Shown: piece after piece, positions 34,251 through 42,675 of the stretch
Layout: each line of letters opens with the position of its first letter
How positions within the stretch are numbered: position 1 is the first letter of the stretch
Source of the DNA: Rhizobium vallis
Lineage (GTDB): Bacteria; Pseudomonadota; Alphaproteobacteria; Rhizobiales; Rhizobiaceae
Length of the DNA: 64,000 nt
Assembly (NCBI RefSeq): GCF_003985155.1
Contig: NZ_ML133699.1
Coordinates: 62,001 to 126,000 of the forward strand
Direction: 5' to 3'
Made by a program: the position numbers and the translations under genes
Notes under the pieces: model-generated
What the model was told of the DNA's origin: nothing
Database searches by the model: none
What the model saw: only the letters and a program-made list of their open reading frames with translations

Positions 34251-34282
34251 AACCCCGGCGCACCGCGGTGTGCCGGGGTTTT
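34251..34282 (-). terminator. Hairpin terminator after the shikimate dehydrogenase-like gene
   Basis: AACCCCGGCGCACC-GC-GGTGTGCCGGGGTT is a 14-pair stem with one mismatch, 30 bases after the stop of the minus-strand gene. It is followed by TTTT on the plus strand and only a short T-poor stretch on the minus strand, so efficiency is uncertain. It separates that gene from GntR paralogue 1. Confidence 0.6.
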
Positions 34283-34309
34283 GGCTCATTTGACTGCCTG
34301 AGTGCCCTT

Positions 34310-35116
34310 TCAGGGGATGTCTTCGCCAATCACGAAACGGAAAAGCAGGTCGATCTGTCCATCCAGCATGTCGGTGCCCGAGGTCACCTCGCACCCGCGC
34401 GCAAGTGCGTCTTCCATGAATGGCGTCACCGCAGGCTTGGTGATCACATCTGCCACAAGTGTTCCAGGCCTAACGCCATCAAGGTTGACCGGGAGGGGAT
34501 CGCCCACGCGAAGGCCCATCGAAGTTGCGTTGACCACTATGTCATACCCGCCTACGCTTTGTGGGGTCGAGCGTTTGACGCGGCCCGGATAAAAATGATC
34601 GAGGCTTTCGCACAGTTTTCCAAGCGTTTCCTCGTTCTTGTCGTAGATCGCAACGGATTCCACTCCGGCGTCGAGAAGGCTGACAGCTATCGACGATCCG
34701 GCCCCGCCGGCTCCGGCCATGTAGACCTTCTTGCCCGATACGACGTGGCCATGGTTCTCGAGTCCCTTGACGAAACCCGGGCCGTCGAAGTTGTCGCCAT
34801 GCCAGGTACCGTCCGGCTTCCTTCGCATGATGTTGACGACACCGAGCTTCTCGGCCCGAGACGAGAGTGATGTGCAATGGCTCACACACGCGATCTTGTG
34901 CGGCACGGTGATCAGAACGCTGTCCAGGTTCTGGATACCGTCGAAACCTTGAAGGACCGCCGGGAGGTCCGTTTTCGAGACGTGAAGTGGCAGCATTACC
35001 CCGTTGAAGCCAGCGTCCGACATTTTTTGAGAAATGAGAGTGGGGCCGATGACCTGGGCGATAGGATCGCCGATCAGGAAGTGAATGCGGGTGCTGCTGT
35101 CTACGGTGAGTTCCAT
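34310..35116 (-). CDS. Shikimate dehydrogenase-like oxidoreductase
   Basis: A 268-residue AroE-family protein. The catalytic Lys is in ITVPHKIAC, the Asp in HGDNFDGPGF and the dinucleotide-binding loop is MAGAGGAGSSIAVSL. In true shikimate dehydrogenases the N-terminal loop reads HSxSP, with two serines that hold the shikimate carboxylate; here it is AQVIGP. The substrate is therefore probably not shikimate but another cyclic or hydroxy acid such as a quinate-like compound. It follows the enolase-superfamily gene by 22 bases in one operon headed by GntR paralogue 2. A biosynthetic role is unlikely. Confidence 0.85.
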   Translation of the reverse strand: MELTVDSSTRIHFLIGDPIAQVIGPTLISQKMSDAGFNGVMLPLHVSKTDLPAVLQGFDGIQNLDSVLITVPHKIACVSHCTSLSSRAEKLGVVNIMRRKPDGTWHGDNFDGPGFVKGLENHGHVVSGKKVYMAGAGGAGSSIAVSLLDAGVESVAIYDKNEETLGKLCESLDHFYPGRVKRSTPQSVGGYDIVVNATSMGLRVGDPLPVNLDGVRPGTLVADVITKPAVTPFMEDALARGCEVTSGTDMLDGQIDLLFRFVIGEDIP

Positions 35117-35138
35117 GAGTTCCTCTTTCTATGAGCGG

Positions 35139-36290
35139 CTATTGGCGGTCGACGAAGCTGCGGGATTTGGTGAAAGGTGAGAGACGCTCCGCGTCGAGGT
35201 CGAGGCCTGTGCCCGGCTTGTCGGGGACATCGATCGTCCCGTCGGAGTTCACCGCAACCTTTCCACCTAGCTCCATCAGGGCGTTCGGTGTCGGATCGAT
35301 TTCGAAAGTCGGCATGGGAAAACCGTAACCCCGTCCCTTCGGCGCTAGGGCCGCGAGCTGCAGGGAAGTGGCGTGAATAACGGAGGTGCTCCAAACGTGT
35401 GGAACCACGGGCAATCCATGGGCCTCACCCAGCGCGGCGATCCGCATGTACTCGGTCACTCCGCCGCATAGGGCGACGTCCGGCTGCACGACAGCCAGTG
35501 CGTTTGCCGCGATCAGGTCTTTGAAGCGGCGGACGCCCGCCAAGGATTCGCCGGCGGCGATAGGCGTCGCGCTTCGGGTGCCAAGTTCCGCATATCCCTC
35601 GGTGTCATCTGGCTGCAGTGGCTCCTCGGCGAAGAGAATTCCGAAAGCGGGTAACTCACCCAAAATGCGACCGGCGTCCAGGCGCGTAAGGCCTTGGTTG
35701 AAGTCGACCATGACAGGAAGGTCATCGCCGAACCTCATGCGGATCTGTTCAAGAACTTTCAGATCAGACCTGAAGTCGGCGCCAAGTCTCAGCTTCACCG
35801 CATTGAATCCGCGTGCGAGGTAGCCTTCGATCTCGGGAACCATGTCGGCGTAGGGATCGCTTCCGGTCTTGAGAAATGGTCCACTTGCATAAGTCGGCAG
35901 GGATGATTGGACCGCACCTCCGAGACGCCGCGCTAGGCTCATATCCTCGATCCGGGCGGCAACATCCCAAATTGCCATATCAAGCGCCGATATCGCCATG
36001 TGCGTTATCCCGCTGCGGTCTCGACCCAGAAGGCGGATCATCGAGTCCCAGATGGCGCGCGGCGCGGAGGCGTCTGCACCTAGAATTGCTGGTCCGATGC
36101 TTCCCGTGATGATGGTTTCGGCCGCTAGTGGCTGAGCCCATGTCTCTCCCCAACCAGTCTTGCCGCCTGCCGTCACCGACACAATCAGCGCAGCCCGTTC
36201 CCGGAAGACGCTGATGGAATTCGCCAGCGGCTCGGGCATTGGCCATCGAACCTGGAAGCAATCGATACGTTCGATGCTGGGTACTGTCAT
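35139..36290 (-). CDS. Enolase-superfamily mandelate racemase/muconate lactonizing-type enzyme (1)
   Basis: A 383-residue MR/MLE-family protein with the N-terminal capping domain and TIM barrel. The first active-site strand reads AVKLRLG. The metal ligands fit D in MVDFNQGL, E in FAEEPLQPDD and E in IAAGESLAG. A barrel His lies in VVPHVWSTSVIHAT. Such enzymes remove the alpha-proton of a carboxylate and racemise, dehydrate or cyclo-isomerise it. It sits between GntR paralogue 2 and the shikimate dehydrogenase-like gene. The strand-2 motif KLR rather than KxK leaves the reaction open; an acid-sugar dehydratase is plausible. Confidence 0.87.
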   Translation of the reverse strand: MTVPSIERIDCFQVRWPMPEPLANSISVFRERAALIVSVTAGGKTGWGETWAQPLAAETIITGSIGPAILGADASAPRAIWDSMIRLLGRDRSGITHMAISALDMAIWDVAARIEDMSLARRLGGAVQSSLPTYASGPFLKTGSDPYADMVPEIEGYLARGFNAVKLRLGADFRSDLKVLEQIRMRFGDDLPVMVDFNQGLTRLDAGRILGELPAFGILFAEEPLQPDDTEGYAELGTRSATPIAAGESLAGVRRFKDLIAANALAVVQPDVALCGGVTEYMRIAALGEAHGLPVVPHVWSTSVIHATSLQLAALAPKGRGYGFPMPTFEIDPTPNALMELGGKVAVNSDGTIDVPDKPGTGLDLDAERLSPFTKSRSFVDRQ

Positions 36291-36323
36291 GAAAACCTCC
36301 TCAGATAGTTTGTGCCACGCTCC

Positions 36324-37058
36324 CTAGCGGATCAGCGCGATATCGAAGTCCGCTTCCGCTCCGGCAACGACATCGGGACGCTCACGAAGCAGAATGTCGA
36401 TTGAGGGGAAGGTGCTATCGAGCTGCACCTGGAAGATCTCGGCGACCCCGTCTTCATCGCGGGTCCGGAGCTTCTCGTACATGGCGGCATGCTCGTCGTA
36501 GACGGCCGAGTAGTGGGCTTCGAGAGAGAAGGCGAGCCGTCGGCAGCGATCGAGCTGTCCAGTTGCCCCGTGGATGGTCTGCCAGGCTTCAGGAAAGCCC
36601 GCGCACTGGCAGATGAGACGGTGAAATTCGTTATCGAGCGCGAAGAACTCGTCCACATCCTGGCGTTTCGCCGCAGAGCTTTGCCGGAAGAGGGACAATT
36701 CGAAATCCTTCTCGAACGTGTCGCCGAAGTTCCTTGCCGCCAGACGGGTCAGCCGCATTTCGATTGTGTCCCGCACCAGTTGTCCCTGCAGCACTTCGCT
36801 GGGGATGATTCGGTTTACGAACGTTCCGTCGCTGGGGGCGATACGCACGAGGTTCTCAGTAGCGAGTTGAAGGATCGCTTCCCTAAGCGGGGTCCGGGAC
36901 ACACCCAGCTGCGCTGAGATTTCGCGTTCTAGGATCGGCGCGTCCGGCGCCAGCCGCAAGGAGATGATTGCCTCACGCAAAAGCTCGTAGACCTGGGAGG
37001 ATTTCGACAGGCGCAGGTCCATCTGCTCCGGGTGAAACAGCGCAACTCCCTGGTCCAT
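36324..37058 (-). CDS. GntR-family regulator, FCD-like (paralogue 2)
   Basis: A 244-residue near-duplicate of the regulator at 33.4-34.2 kb: SSQVYELLREAIISLRL, LGVSRTPLREAILQLA, PSDGTFVNRI and EFFALDNEFHRLICQCAG all match it. It starts the minus-strand unit with the enolase-superfamily and shikimate dehydrogenase-like genes, and is divergent from the kinase-aminotransferase-importer genes. That position suits control of both directions. The shared ATACCARTATATC motif lies in the divergent gap. Two paralogues may compete for the same sites or answer to different ligands. Confidence 0.9.
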   Translation of the reverse strand: MDQGVALFHPEQMDLRLSKSSQVYELLREAIISLRLAPDAPILEREISAQLGVSRTPLREAILQLATENLVRIAPSDGTFVNRIIPSEVLQGQLVRDTIEMRLTRLAARNFGDTFEKDFELSLFRQSSAAKRQDVDEFFALDNEFHRLICQCAGFPEAWQTIHGATGQLDRCRRLAFSLEAHYSAVYDEHAAMYEKLRTRDEDGVAEIFQVQLDSTFPSIDILLRERPDVVAGAEADFDIALIR

Positions 37059-37112
37059 GATCGAGCTCCTCGAAGTTTTGATGAAAAATTAGTTGACGTC
37101 CTTGATGTTTAT

Positions 37113-37125
37113 ATACCAATATATC
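37113..37125. promoter_or_regulatory. GntR operator candidate ATACCAATATATC
   Basis: In the 95-base divergent gap between GntR paralogue 2 and the kinase gene, ATATA-CCAA-TATAT (37111-37124) is a perfect five-base palindrome around CCAA. It shares 12 of 13 bases with the site before GntR paralogue 1. Confidence 0.5.
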
Positions 37126-37152
37126 GGCATATCAATATGGGCGACCGCAATT

Positions 37153-38208
37153 ATGGCAATTCCGCAAGCTGCTTCGATCAACCCCGCGCTGACGGCTCGC
37201 TCCCAGCTCCTTTCAGAGGCTGAAGCCGTTGCAATCGCGAGTGGCTATTATGGCGTCGTAGCGGAAGCCCATCGTCTGTCAGGTGAGAAGGACAGCAACT
37301 TCCGTCTCGCGACGTCTTCTGGCGATGAGTACCTCCTCAAGGTCGTAAATCCTGGGGAGGCGCCTGATGTCACAAATCTTCACACGCTTGCCCTGATGCA
37401 TGTTGCTGGACGGGATCCAGAATTGCCTGTCCAGCGCGTGGTGAAAACGCTTGAAGGGCTGCCTGAATTTCAGCTGCAGATATCGGAAGATGATGTTCGC
37501 ACCGTGCGCCTGGTGACCTTCTCCAAAGGCCTGTTACAGCGGAAAGCGAAGCAGACGCCAGCTCAGCGACACAACATCGGCACAATGCTCGCACGGTTAC
37601 AAATTGCGCTCGCGGATTTCAGTCACCCGGCCGAGGACCACTTTTCCACCTGGGATCTCAAGAACGTTCTCTCGCTCAAGGGGATGGTCGACGATCTCCC
37701 GACGTCCGGCGGCAAAGACGAGCTATATGCGTGGCTTTCTCTGTTCGAAAACGACATCCAACCGCACGTTCCTGCTCTAAGGGCCCAGCTAGTTCACAAT
37801 GATCTGAACAGCGACAATATCGTCGTAGATCCCAATGACACGGATCAAGTGGCTGGCATCATTGACTTCGGCGACATGGTCAAGACGCCCGTGTTGTTCG
37901 ATGTTGCTGTCGCTGCCGCCTACCAGTTGACCGAAGCAACCGATCCGCTGCAGGCGGCAATCGAATTCGTCCAGGGTTTCCATGCGCTTCGGGCCCTGAC
38001 ACCACACGAGATCGACCTGCTGTTTCGATCCGTCGTCGTGCGCATGGCGATGCGGATCATCATCACTGAATGGCGCGCGGTGCGGTTTCCGGAAAACAGC
38101 CAATACATCCTGCGCAACACCCCCCAGGCATGGCGTCAGTTCCATCGCTTGGCCGACATTTCAAACGAACAGGCGACGTCTGCGATCGCCGCAGCCCTTA
38201 ACAAATAG
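37153..38208 (+). CDS. APH-fold kinase (hydroxylysine/homoserine kinase-like)
   Basis: About 351 residues of the aminoglycoside phosphotransferase fold. The catalytic loop is LVHNDLNSDNIVVDP (His215, Asp217, Asn222), and the metal-binding motif is GIIDFGDM (Asp238). The N-terminal lobe has NFRLATSSGDEYLLKVVNP, the ATP-binding strands. The class phosphorylates small hydroxyl compounds such as homoserine, choline or 5-hydroxylysine. The next gene, 10 bases on, is a class III PLP enzyme, the same partner order as in kinase-phospholyase pairs. The start ATG 37153 has only a weak GGCGA site; earlier codons lack homology. Resistance to an antibiotic is unlikely in this setting. Confidence 0.82.
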   Translation: MAIPQAASINPALTARSQLLSEAEAVAIASGYYGVVAEAHRLSGEKDSNFRLATSSGDEYLLKVVNPGEAPDVTNLHTLALMHVAGRDPELPVQRVVKTLEGLPEFQLQISEDDVRTVRLVTFSKGLLQRKAKQTPAQRHNIGTMLARLQIALADFSHPAEDHFSTWDLKNVLSLKGMVDDLPTSGGKDELYAWLSLFENDIQPHVPALRAQLVHNDLNSDNIVVDPNDTDQVAGIIDFGDMVKTPVLFDVAVAAAYQLTEATDPLQAAIEFVQGFHALRALTPHEIDLLFRSVVVRMAMRIIITEWRAVRFPENSQYILRNTPQAWRQFHRLADISNEQATSAIAAALNK

Positions 38209-38218
38209 GAGAATTCCA

Positions 38219-39559
38219 ATGGCGGCTTCATCGGCAACAGCCTTCATGATCAACGGCTTTGATCCGACTACTGCGGATAGGCTGACGCAAGACGAGCAGA
38301 ATCTGATCGCTCGTCGGCGCAAGCTGCTGGGCCCTTCCTATAAGCTCTTCTACGAGCATCCGGTCCACGTTGTTCGCGCAGAGGGGGTCTGGCTTTACGA
38401 CCCGGAAGGCAATGCCTTCCTCGACGTTTACAACAACGTACCCTCGGTAGGGCACTGCCACCCTCGCGTAGTCGACGCAATCGCAAAGCAATCGAAGGTG
38501 CTCAACACGCATACTCGCTATTTGCACGAAGACATCTTGAAGTACTCGGAAGACCTTCTCGCCACGTATCCCGATGAAATCAGCAACGTCATGTACACGT
38601 GCACGGGGAGCGAAGCAGTCGATCTCGCACTCCGCATTGCCCGCTACTACACTGGCGGCACCGGAATCATTGTCACGGCCAACGCCTACCATGGCCTGAC
38701 TACCGCAGTCGCCGAAATCTCCCCGTCGATGGGACCCAACGTTCCGATCGGCCAGCATGTCTACGTCGTCGAAGCTCCAGACGACTACCGTGGGAATGGC
38801 GAGGACATTGGTGAGGTCTTCGCGCAGCGCGTCGAGGACGCCATCAAGAAGATGACGCGCCATGGCATCAAGTTCGCCGCATTCATAGCAGACGGAATTT
38901 TTTCGACAGACGGCATCCTGACTGACCCTCCGGGTTTCCTGAAGAAGACTGCCGACGTCGTCCAGGCAGCGGGCGGCCTCTATATCGCAGATGAGGTGCA
39001 GCCTGGTTTTGGCCGAACTGGAACGCATTGGTGGGGCTTCCAACGCCATGGCATCGTTCCTGATCTTGTCGTCATGGGCAAGCCCATGGGCAATGGCATG
39101 CCAATCGCCGGGGTCGCCGCCAAGCCAGAGGTGCTGGAGAGCTTCGGCAACGATATCCGCTACTTCAACACGTTCGGTGCAAACACTGTCAGCATCGCAG
39201 CTGCGCAAGCCGTCCTAGACGTAATCAAGGACGAGGACCTCATGGCGAACTCGGTCAAGATCGGCGACTACATGGTCGACGGCATGAAGAAGCTTCAACA
39301 GAAGTACGAGCACGTTGGCGATGTTCGCGGTGCAGGCCTGTTCCTGGCCATGGAATTCGTAACTGATCGGACATCTAAAAAGCCAGACGCAAAGCTCTCA
39401 CTCAACGTTGTGAATGGCCTGCGCGAGAAGCGCATCCTGATCAGCGCTGCAAGCCCTTCGGGCAACGTTCTCAAGATCCGACCACCGCTTCCCTTCACCG
39501 CCGAGCACGCCGACGTTTTCCTGTCGGGCCTGGACGAAGTGCTGGCTGCAAACTCGTAG
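38219..39559 (+). CDS. Class III aminotransferase/phospholyase
   Basis: A 446-residue PLP enzyme of class III: CTGSEAVDLALRIARYYTGG holds the phosphate region, YIADEVQPGFGRTG the pyridine Asp and LVVMGKPMGNGMPIAGV the PLP lysine. The N-terminus LYDPEGNAFLDVYNNVPSVG resembles the AGXT2-like branch, which includes ethanolamine-phosphate and 5-phosphohydroxylysine phospholyases. Together with the kinase upstream it could phosphorylate and then eliminate phosphate and ammonia from an amino alcohol. A plain transaminase role cannot be excluded. The stop codon lies inside a hairpin at 39556-39573. Confidence 0.88.
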   Translation: MAASSATAFMINGFDPTTADRLTQDEQNLIARRRKLLGPSYKLFYEHPVHVVRAEGVWLYDPEGNAFLDVYNNVPSVGHCHPRVVDAIAKQSKVLNTHTRYLHEDILKYSEDLLATYPDEISNVMYTCTGSEAVDLALRIARYYTGGTGIIVTANAYHGLTTAVAEISPSMGPNVPIGQHVYVVEAPDDYRGNGEDIGEVFAQRVEDAIKKMTRHGIKFAAFIADGIFSTDGILTDPPGFLKKTADVVQAAGGLYIADEVQPGFGRTGTHWWGFQRHGIVPDLVVMGKPMGNGMPIAGVAAKPEVLESFGNDIRYFNTFGANTVSIAAAQAVLDVIKDEDLMANSVKIGDYMVDGMKKLQQKYEHVGDVRGAGLFLAMEFVTDRTSKKPDAKLSLNVVNGLREKRILISAASPSGNVLKIRPPLPFTAEHADVFLSGLDEVLAANS

Positions 39560-39573
39560 GCCTTCGGGCCTAC
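39556..39573 (+). terminator. UUCG hairpin overlapping the aminotransferase stop
   Basis: GTAGGCC-TTCG-GGCCTAC, a perfect seven-pair stem with a UUCG loop that includes the TAG stop. No T run follows. More likely an RNA stabiliser or partial terminator between the enzyme genes and the importer than a full stop. Confidence 0.5.
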
Positions 39574-39636
39574 GCAACAACAAAAGACGGAAGAATTCCA
39601 CAGTCATCAACAACTCTCTTAGGGGATACTACCAAC

Positions 39637-40401
39637 ATGAAACTCTCCGTATTCACATCCGCCTCGGTAATTGTACTTGCGCTCGTGGCAGGCGCTCATG
39701 CCGAAGACAAAACTGTCAAAATCGCTACCGAAGGCGTCTACCCGCCGTTCAATTATGTCGAAAACGGCCAACTCACCGGCTTCGACGTCGATATTGCCAA
39801 TGCGCTCTGCGAGAAGGCAAAGCTCAAGTGCGAAATCGTCACCCAGGAATGGGACGGCATGATTCCCGGACTGATGGCCAACAAGTATGACGCGATTATT
39901 GCGTCCATGAACATCACGGCCGAACGCAAGAAGAAGATCGACTTCACGACCAAGTACTACGACACGCCTGCGAAGTTCATGACGACCAAAGAAGCGAAGG
40001 TCACGGACATCTCGCCCGCTGCACTTGCGGGAAAGACAATTGGCGTTCAGGGCTCGACGACCCAGCAGAACTTCCTTGAAGCCAAGTACAAGGATTCCAC
40101 CATCAAGACGTACACGACGGTCGACGACGCGAGCGCTGACCTTGCCGCAGGCCGTCTGGACTTTGTTCTCTCGGACAAGGTGCTTCTTGATGCATGGCTG
40201 AAAAAGTCGAGCGACGCGTCCTGCTGCGAACTGGTCGGCGATGATCTCCGTGATCCAATCTTCGGGGAAGGCAAGGGTGTTGGCATCCGCAAGGACGACA
40301 CCGAGCTCAAGAACAAGTTCCAGAAGGCGATCGACGACATTCGCGCTGATGGCACGTACGAGAAGATCAACGCGAAGTACTTCCCGTTCTCTATTTTCTA
40401 A
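39637..40401 (+). CDS. Periplasmic binding protein, family 3 (lysine/arginine/ornithine-opine type)
   Basis: A 254-residue secreted protein: signal peptide FTSASVIVLALVAGAHAED, then the SBP_bac_3 fold (IATEGVYPPFNYVENGQLTG, GFDVDIANALCEKAKLKCEI, MNITAERKKKIDFT). Two cysteine pairs (CEKAKLKC and the SCCEL motif) are present, as in HisJ/ArgT-like proteins. It binds a polar or cationic amino acid or opine for the two permeases and ATPase that follow. A strong hairpin after its stop probably raises its mRNA above that of the permeases. The nearby kinase-phospholyase pair may act on the imported compound. Confidence 0.92.
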   Translation: MKLSVFTSASVIVLALVAGAHAEDKTVKIATEGVYPPFNYVENGQLTGFDVDIANALCEKAKLKCEIVTQEWDGMIPGLMANKYDAIIASMNITAERKKKIDFTTKYYDTPAKFMTTKEAKVTDISPAALAGKTIGVQGSTTQQNFLEAKYKDSTIKTYTTVDDASADLAAGRLDFVLSDKVLLDAWLKKSSDASCCELVGDDLRDPIFGEGKGVGIRKDDTELKNKFQKAIDDIRADGTYEKINAKYFPFSIF

Positions 40402-40416
40402 GACCTGCAGTCGTTC

Positions 40417-40439
40417 GCCCGGCCGATCTCCGGCCGGGC
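40417..40439 (+). terminator. GC-rich hairpin between binding protein and permease genes
   Basis: GCCCGGCCG-ATCTC-CGGCCGGGC, a perfect nine-pair stem 15 bases after the binding-protein stop. There is no T run. This place is typical of hairpins that protect the upstream mRNA, so that binding protein exceeds permease. Confidence 0.6.
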
Positions 40440-40461
40440 TATTCGACGGATCGGAGGAACG

Positions 40462-41178
40462 GTGGAACTCCTAGACCTACTTTCATTTCGCCCGGAAGGC
40501 TGGGGACAGTCCCTCCTTGACGGCGTGTGGCTGACGATCAGGCTTGCGCTCGCAACCTTGCCCTTCGGCTTGTTGCTCGGCTTGGGGCTGGCTCTTCTGA
40601 TCAACGGCAAGAACCGTTGGCTGGCGAGGCTCGCCACGCTTTTTGCGACGACGTTCCGCGCTCTGCCTGAGCTGCTGACGCTCTTCATCATCTATTACGG
40701 CGGCGGGATGTTCATACAGTGGGCATGGCTTTCGCTCTTCGGTACCCCGTTCGGCGAACTCAGCGGCTTTATCGCCGGGATGATCGCGCTCGGTATCGTG
40801 TTCTCGGCCTTTGCGTCCGAGATTTTCGTTGCGGCGATGCGAGCAATCCCAGTGGGGCAACACGAAGCTGCAGCGTCCCTGGGACTTTCGCGCGCCCGTA
40901 CCTTCATCAGCATCATCGCTCCTCAGCTCTGGCGGCTGTCACTGCCCGGTCTCGGGAACCTTTGGTTCGTCCTGCTCAAGGATACGTCGCTTGTCTCCAT
41001 CATTTCGCTTGCTGACCTGATGCGACAGACACAGCTCGCGGTCGCAAATACGAAGGAGCCGTTGTTCTTCTATGCCGTCGCCTGTCTCATCTATCTGGTG
41101 ATCTCGATGATCTCGTCGTCAATCGTCGGCCTGCTTGAAGTCCGGTCTAATCGTGGCTTCGCCAGGAGGCGCACATGA
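40462..41178 (+). CDS. Amino acid ABC permease (HisQ type)
   Basis: A 238-residue permease with about five membrane segments and the EAA loop GQHEAAASLGLSRARTFISI. TFRALPELLTLFIIYYGGG is the usual family block. Start at GTG 40462, just after GGAGGAAC. It overlaps the next permease by four bases (ATGA), and the two form a heterodimer as in HisQM or OccQM. Confidence 0.92.
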   Translation: MELLDLLSFRPEGWGQSLLDGVWLTIRLALATLPFGLLLGLGLALLINGKNRWLARLATLFATTFRALPELLTLFIIYYGGGMFIQWAWLSLFGTPFGELSGFIAGMIALGIVFSAFASEIFVAAMRAIPVGQHEAAASLGLSRARTFISIIAPQLWRLSLPGLGNLWFVLLKDTSLVSIISLADLMRQTQLAVANTKEPLFFYAVACLIYLVISMISSSIVGLLEVRSNRGFARRRT

Positions 41179-41903
41179 ACACCGAGTTGCTCGCAAACTA
41201 TGGACCTAAGATCCTTTGGGGCCTGGTCGTCACCCTTGAACTCGTACTGACTTCAGCTCTGATTGGAGCAGTTTTTGCCCTGCCTCTGGCTCTGCTTCGT
41301 AATGGTGAGATTGCGGTCTTTCGTTATCTCGCGAAAGCCTACATCGTCTTCTTTCGTGCAACGCCTCTGCTTGGTCAGATCTTCCTGATCTACTACGGCG
41401 CGGGACAGATCCGAGGGGAACTAACAAGTCTTGGCCTCTGGTGGTTCTTCCGCGATGCCTATCTGTGCGCACTGTTCGCCTTCACGCTCAACACGACGGC
41501 ATATCAGGCAGAGATCTTGCGTGGTGCTCTCAGCTCGCTGCCTCGCGGACAGCTAGAGGCAGCAAACTCGCTCGGTCTCAGCCGCGTCACGACGTTGTTT
41601 CATGTCCTGCTGCCGCAGGCCCTTATTATGGCGCTTCGCCCTCTTGGGAACGAACTGATTCTCTCCCTGAAAGCATCTGCCTTAGCGAGTGTTATCACCG
41701 TCCCCGAGCTGATGCAGGCCACAAAACTTGCGTTTTCCCGGTCGTTCGACTTTCAGGTCTACATCTGGGCAGCGGTTCTCTATCTGATCATGGTCGAGAC
41801 CATCCGACGAGTCTGGGGCCTGCTTGAATGGTACCTGACCAGACATTTGAGGCGGCGCGCCACACCGGTGAGCAAGCCTTCCATTTCCCTTCAAAAAGCT
41901 TGA
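41175..41903 (+). CDS. Amino acid ABC permease (HisM type)
   Basis: A 242-residue permease: VFFRATPLLGQIFLIYYGAG, then the EAA loop GQLEAANSLGLSRVTTLFHV and the final segment VLYLIMVETIRRVWGLLEWY. It pairs with the HisQ-type subunit whose stop it overlaps. Together with the binding protein and the ATPase 14 bases downstream it forms a complete importer for a polar amino acid-like substrate. Confidence 0.92.
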   Translation: MNTELLANYGPKILWGLVVTLELVLTSALIGAVFALPLALLRNGEIAVFRYLAKAYIVFFRATPLLGQIFLIYYGAGQIRGELTSLGLWWFFRDAYLCALFAFTLNTTAYQAEILRGALSSLPRGQLEAANSLGLSRVTTLFHVLLPQALIMALRPLGNELILSLKASALASVITVPELMQATKLAFSRSFDFQVYIWAAVLYLIMVETIRRVWGLLEWYLTRHLRRRATPVSKPSISLQKA

Positions 41904-41917
41904 TCCAAGGAAGTCTC

Positions 41918-42670
41918 ATGGTTGCGACCACAGACAGAAAACGTGCCGTCGAATTCGAGAACGTCTCCAAGTGGTATGGCGCGCACCAGGTTCTTACCGA
42001 CATTAATCTCACAGTCGGGGAGGGCGAGCGCGTCGTCGTTGCCGGGCCATCGGGTTCCGGGAAATCGACGATGATCCGCTGCATCAATCATCTCGAAGAG
42101 CACCAGAAGGGGAAGATCCTCGTTGAAGGCGTCGAGTTAACGCGCGAGCGGAAAAAGATCGAAGCGGTTCGCCGCGAGGTCGGCATGGTTTTTCAACACT
42201 TCAATCTCTTCCCGCACAAAACAATTCTCGAAAACTGCACAATTGCGCTTCGGACTGTCCGCGGCCTCGCGCGAGCGGAAGCCAACGATGTCGCGATGTC
42301 TTTTCTCGAAAAGGTTCGGATTCCAGAGCAGGCGCACAAGTATCCAGGGCAACTGTCGGGGGGGCAGCAGCAACGCGTCGCGATCGCCAGATCCCTGGCC
42401 ATGAAACCACGCATCATGCTTTTCGACGAACCCACATCCGCGCTCGATCCAGAGATGATCCGCGAAGTGCTGGATGTGATGGTCAATCTCGCAGACAGCG
42501 GAATGACGATGATTTGCGTAACGCACGAAATGGGCTTCGCCCGGCAGGTCGCTGATCGTGTGATCTTCATGGCCGACGGCAAGATCGTCGAGACGGCGCC
42601 GCCCGCGGAGTTCTTCGACAATCCGAAGGAGGCACGGACGCGTTCGTTCCTTCGCCAATTGCTGCACTGA
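41918..42670 (+). CDS. Amino acid ABC transporter ATPase (HisP/OccP type)
   Basis: A 250-residue ATPase: Walker A GPSGSGKST, Q-loop FQHFNLFPHKT, signature LSGGQQQRVAIARSL, Walker B IMLFDEPTSALDPE and switch VTHEMGFA. The start is ATG 41918 behind AAGGAAG; the longer frame overlapping the permease is not used. It drives the importer encoded directly upstream. A uronate dehydrogenase-like gene begins five bases after it, so transport and catabolism share a transcript. Confidence 0.94.
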   Translation: MVATTDRKRAVEFENVSKWYGAHQVLTDINLTVGEGERVVVAGPSGSGKSTMIRCINHLEEHQKGKILVEGVELTRERKKIEAVRREVGMVFQHFNLFPHKTILENCTIALRTVRGLARAEANDVAMSFLEKVRIPEQAHKYPGQLSGGQQQRVAIARSLAMKPRIMLFDEPTSALDPEMIREVLDVMVNLADSGMTMICVTHEMGFARQVADRVIFMADGKIVETAPPAEFFDNPKEARTRSFLRQLLH

Positions 42671-42675
42671 CCGAC

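Noticed and set aside
38228..39208. Long minus-strand open frame (326 codons)
   Set aside because: It is the complement of the class III aminotransferase, which has strong motifs; the antisense translation has no recognisable domain.
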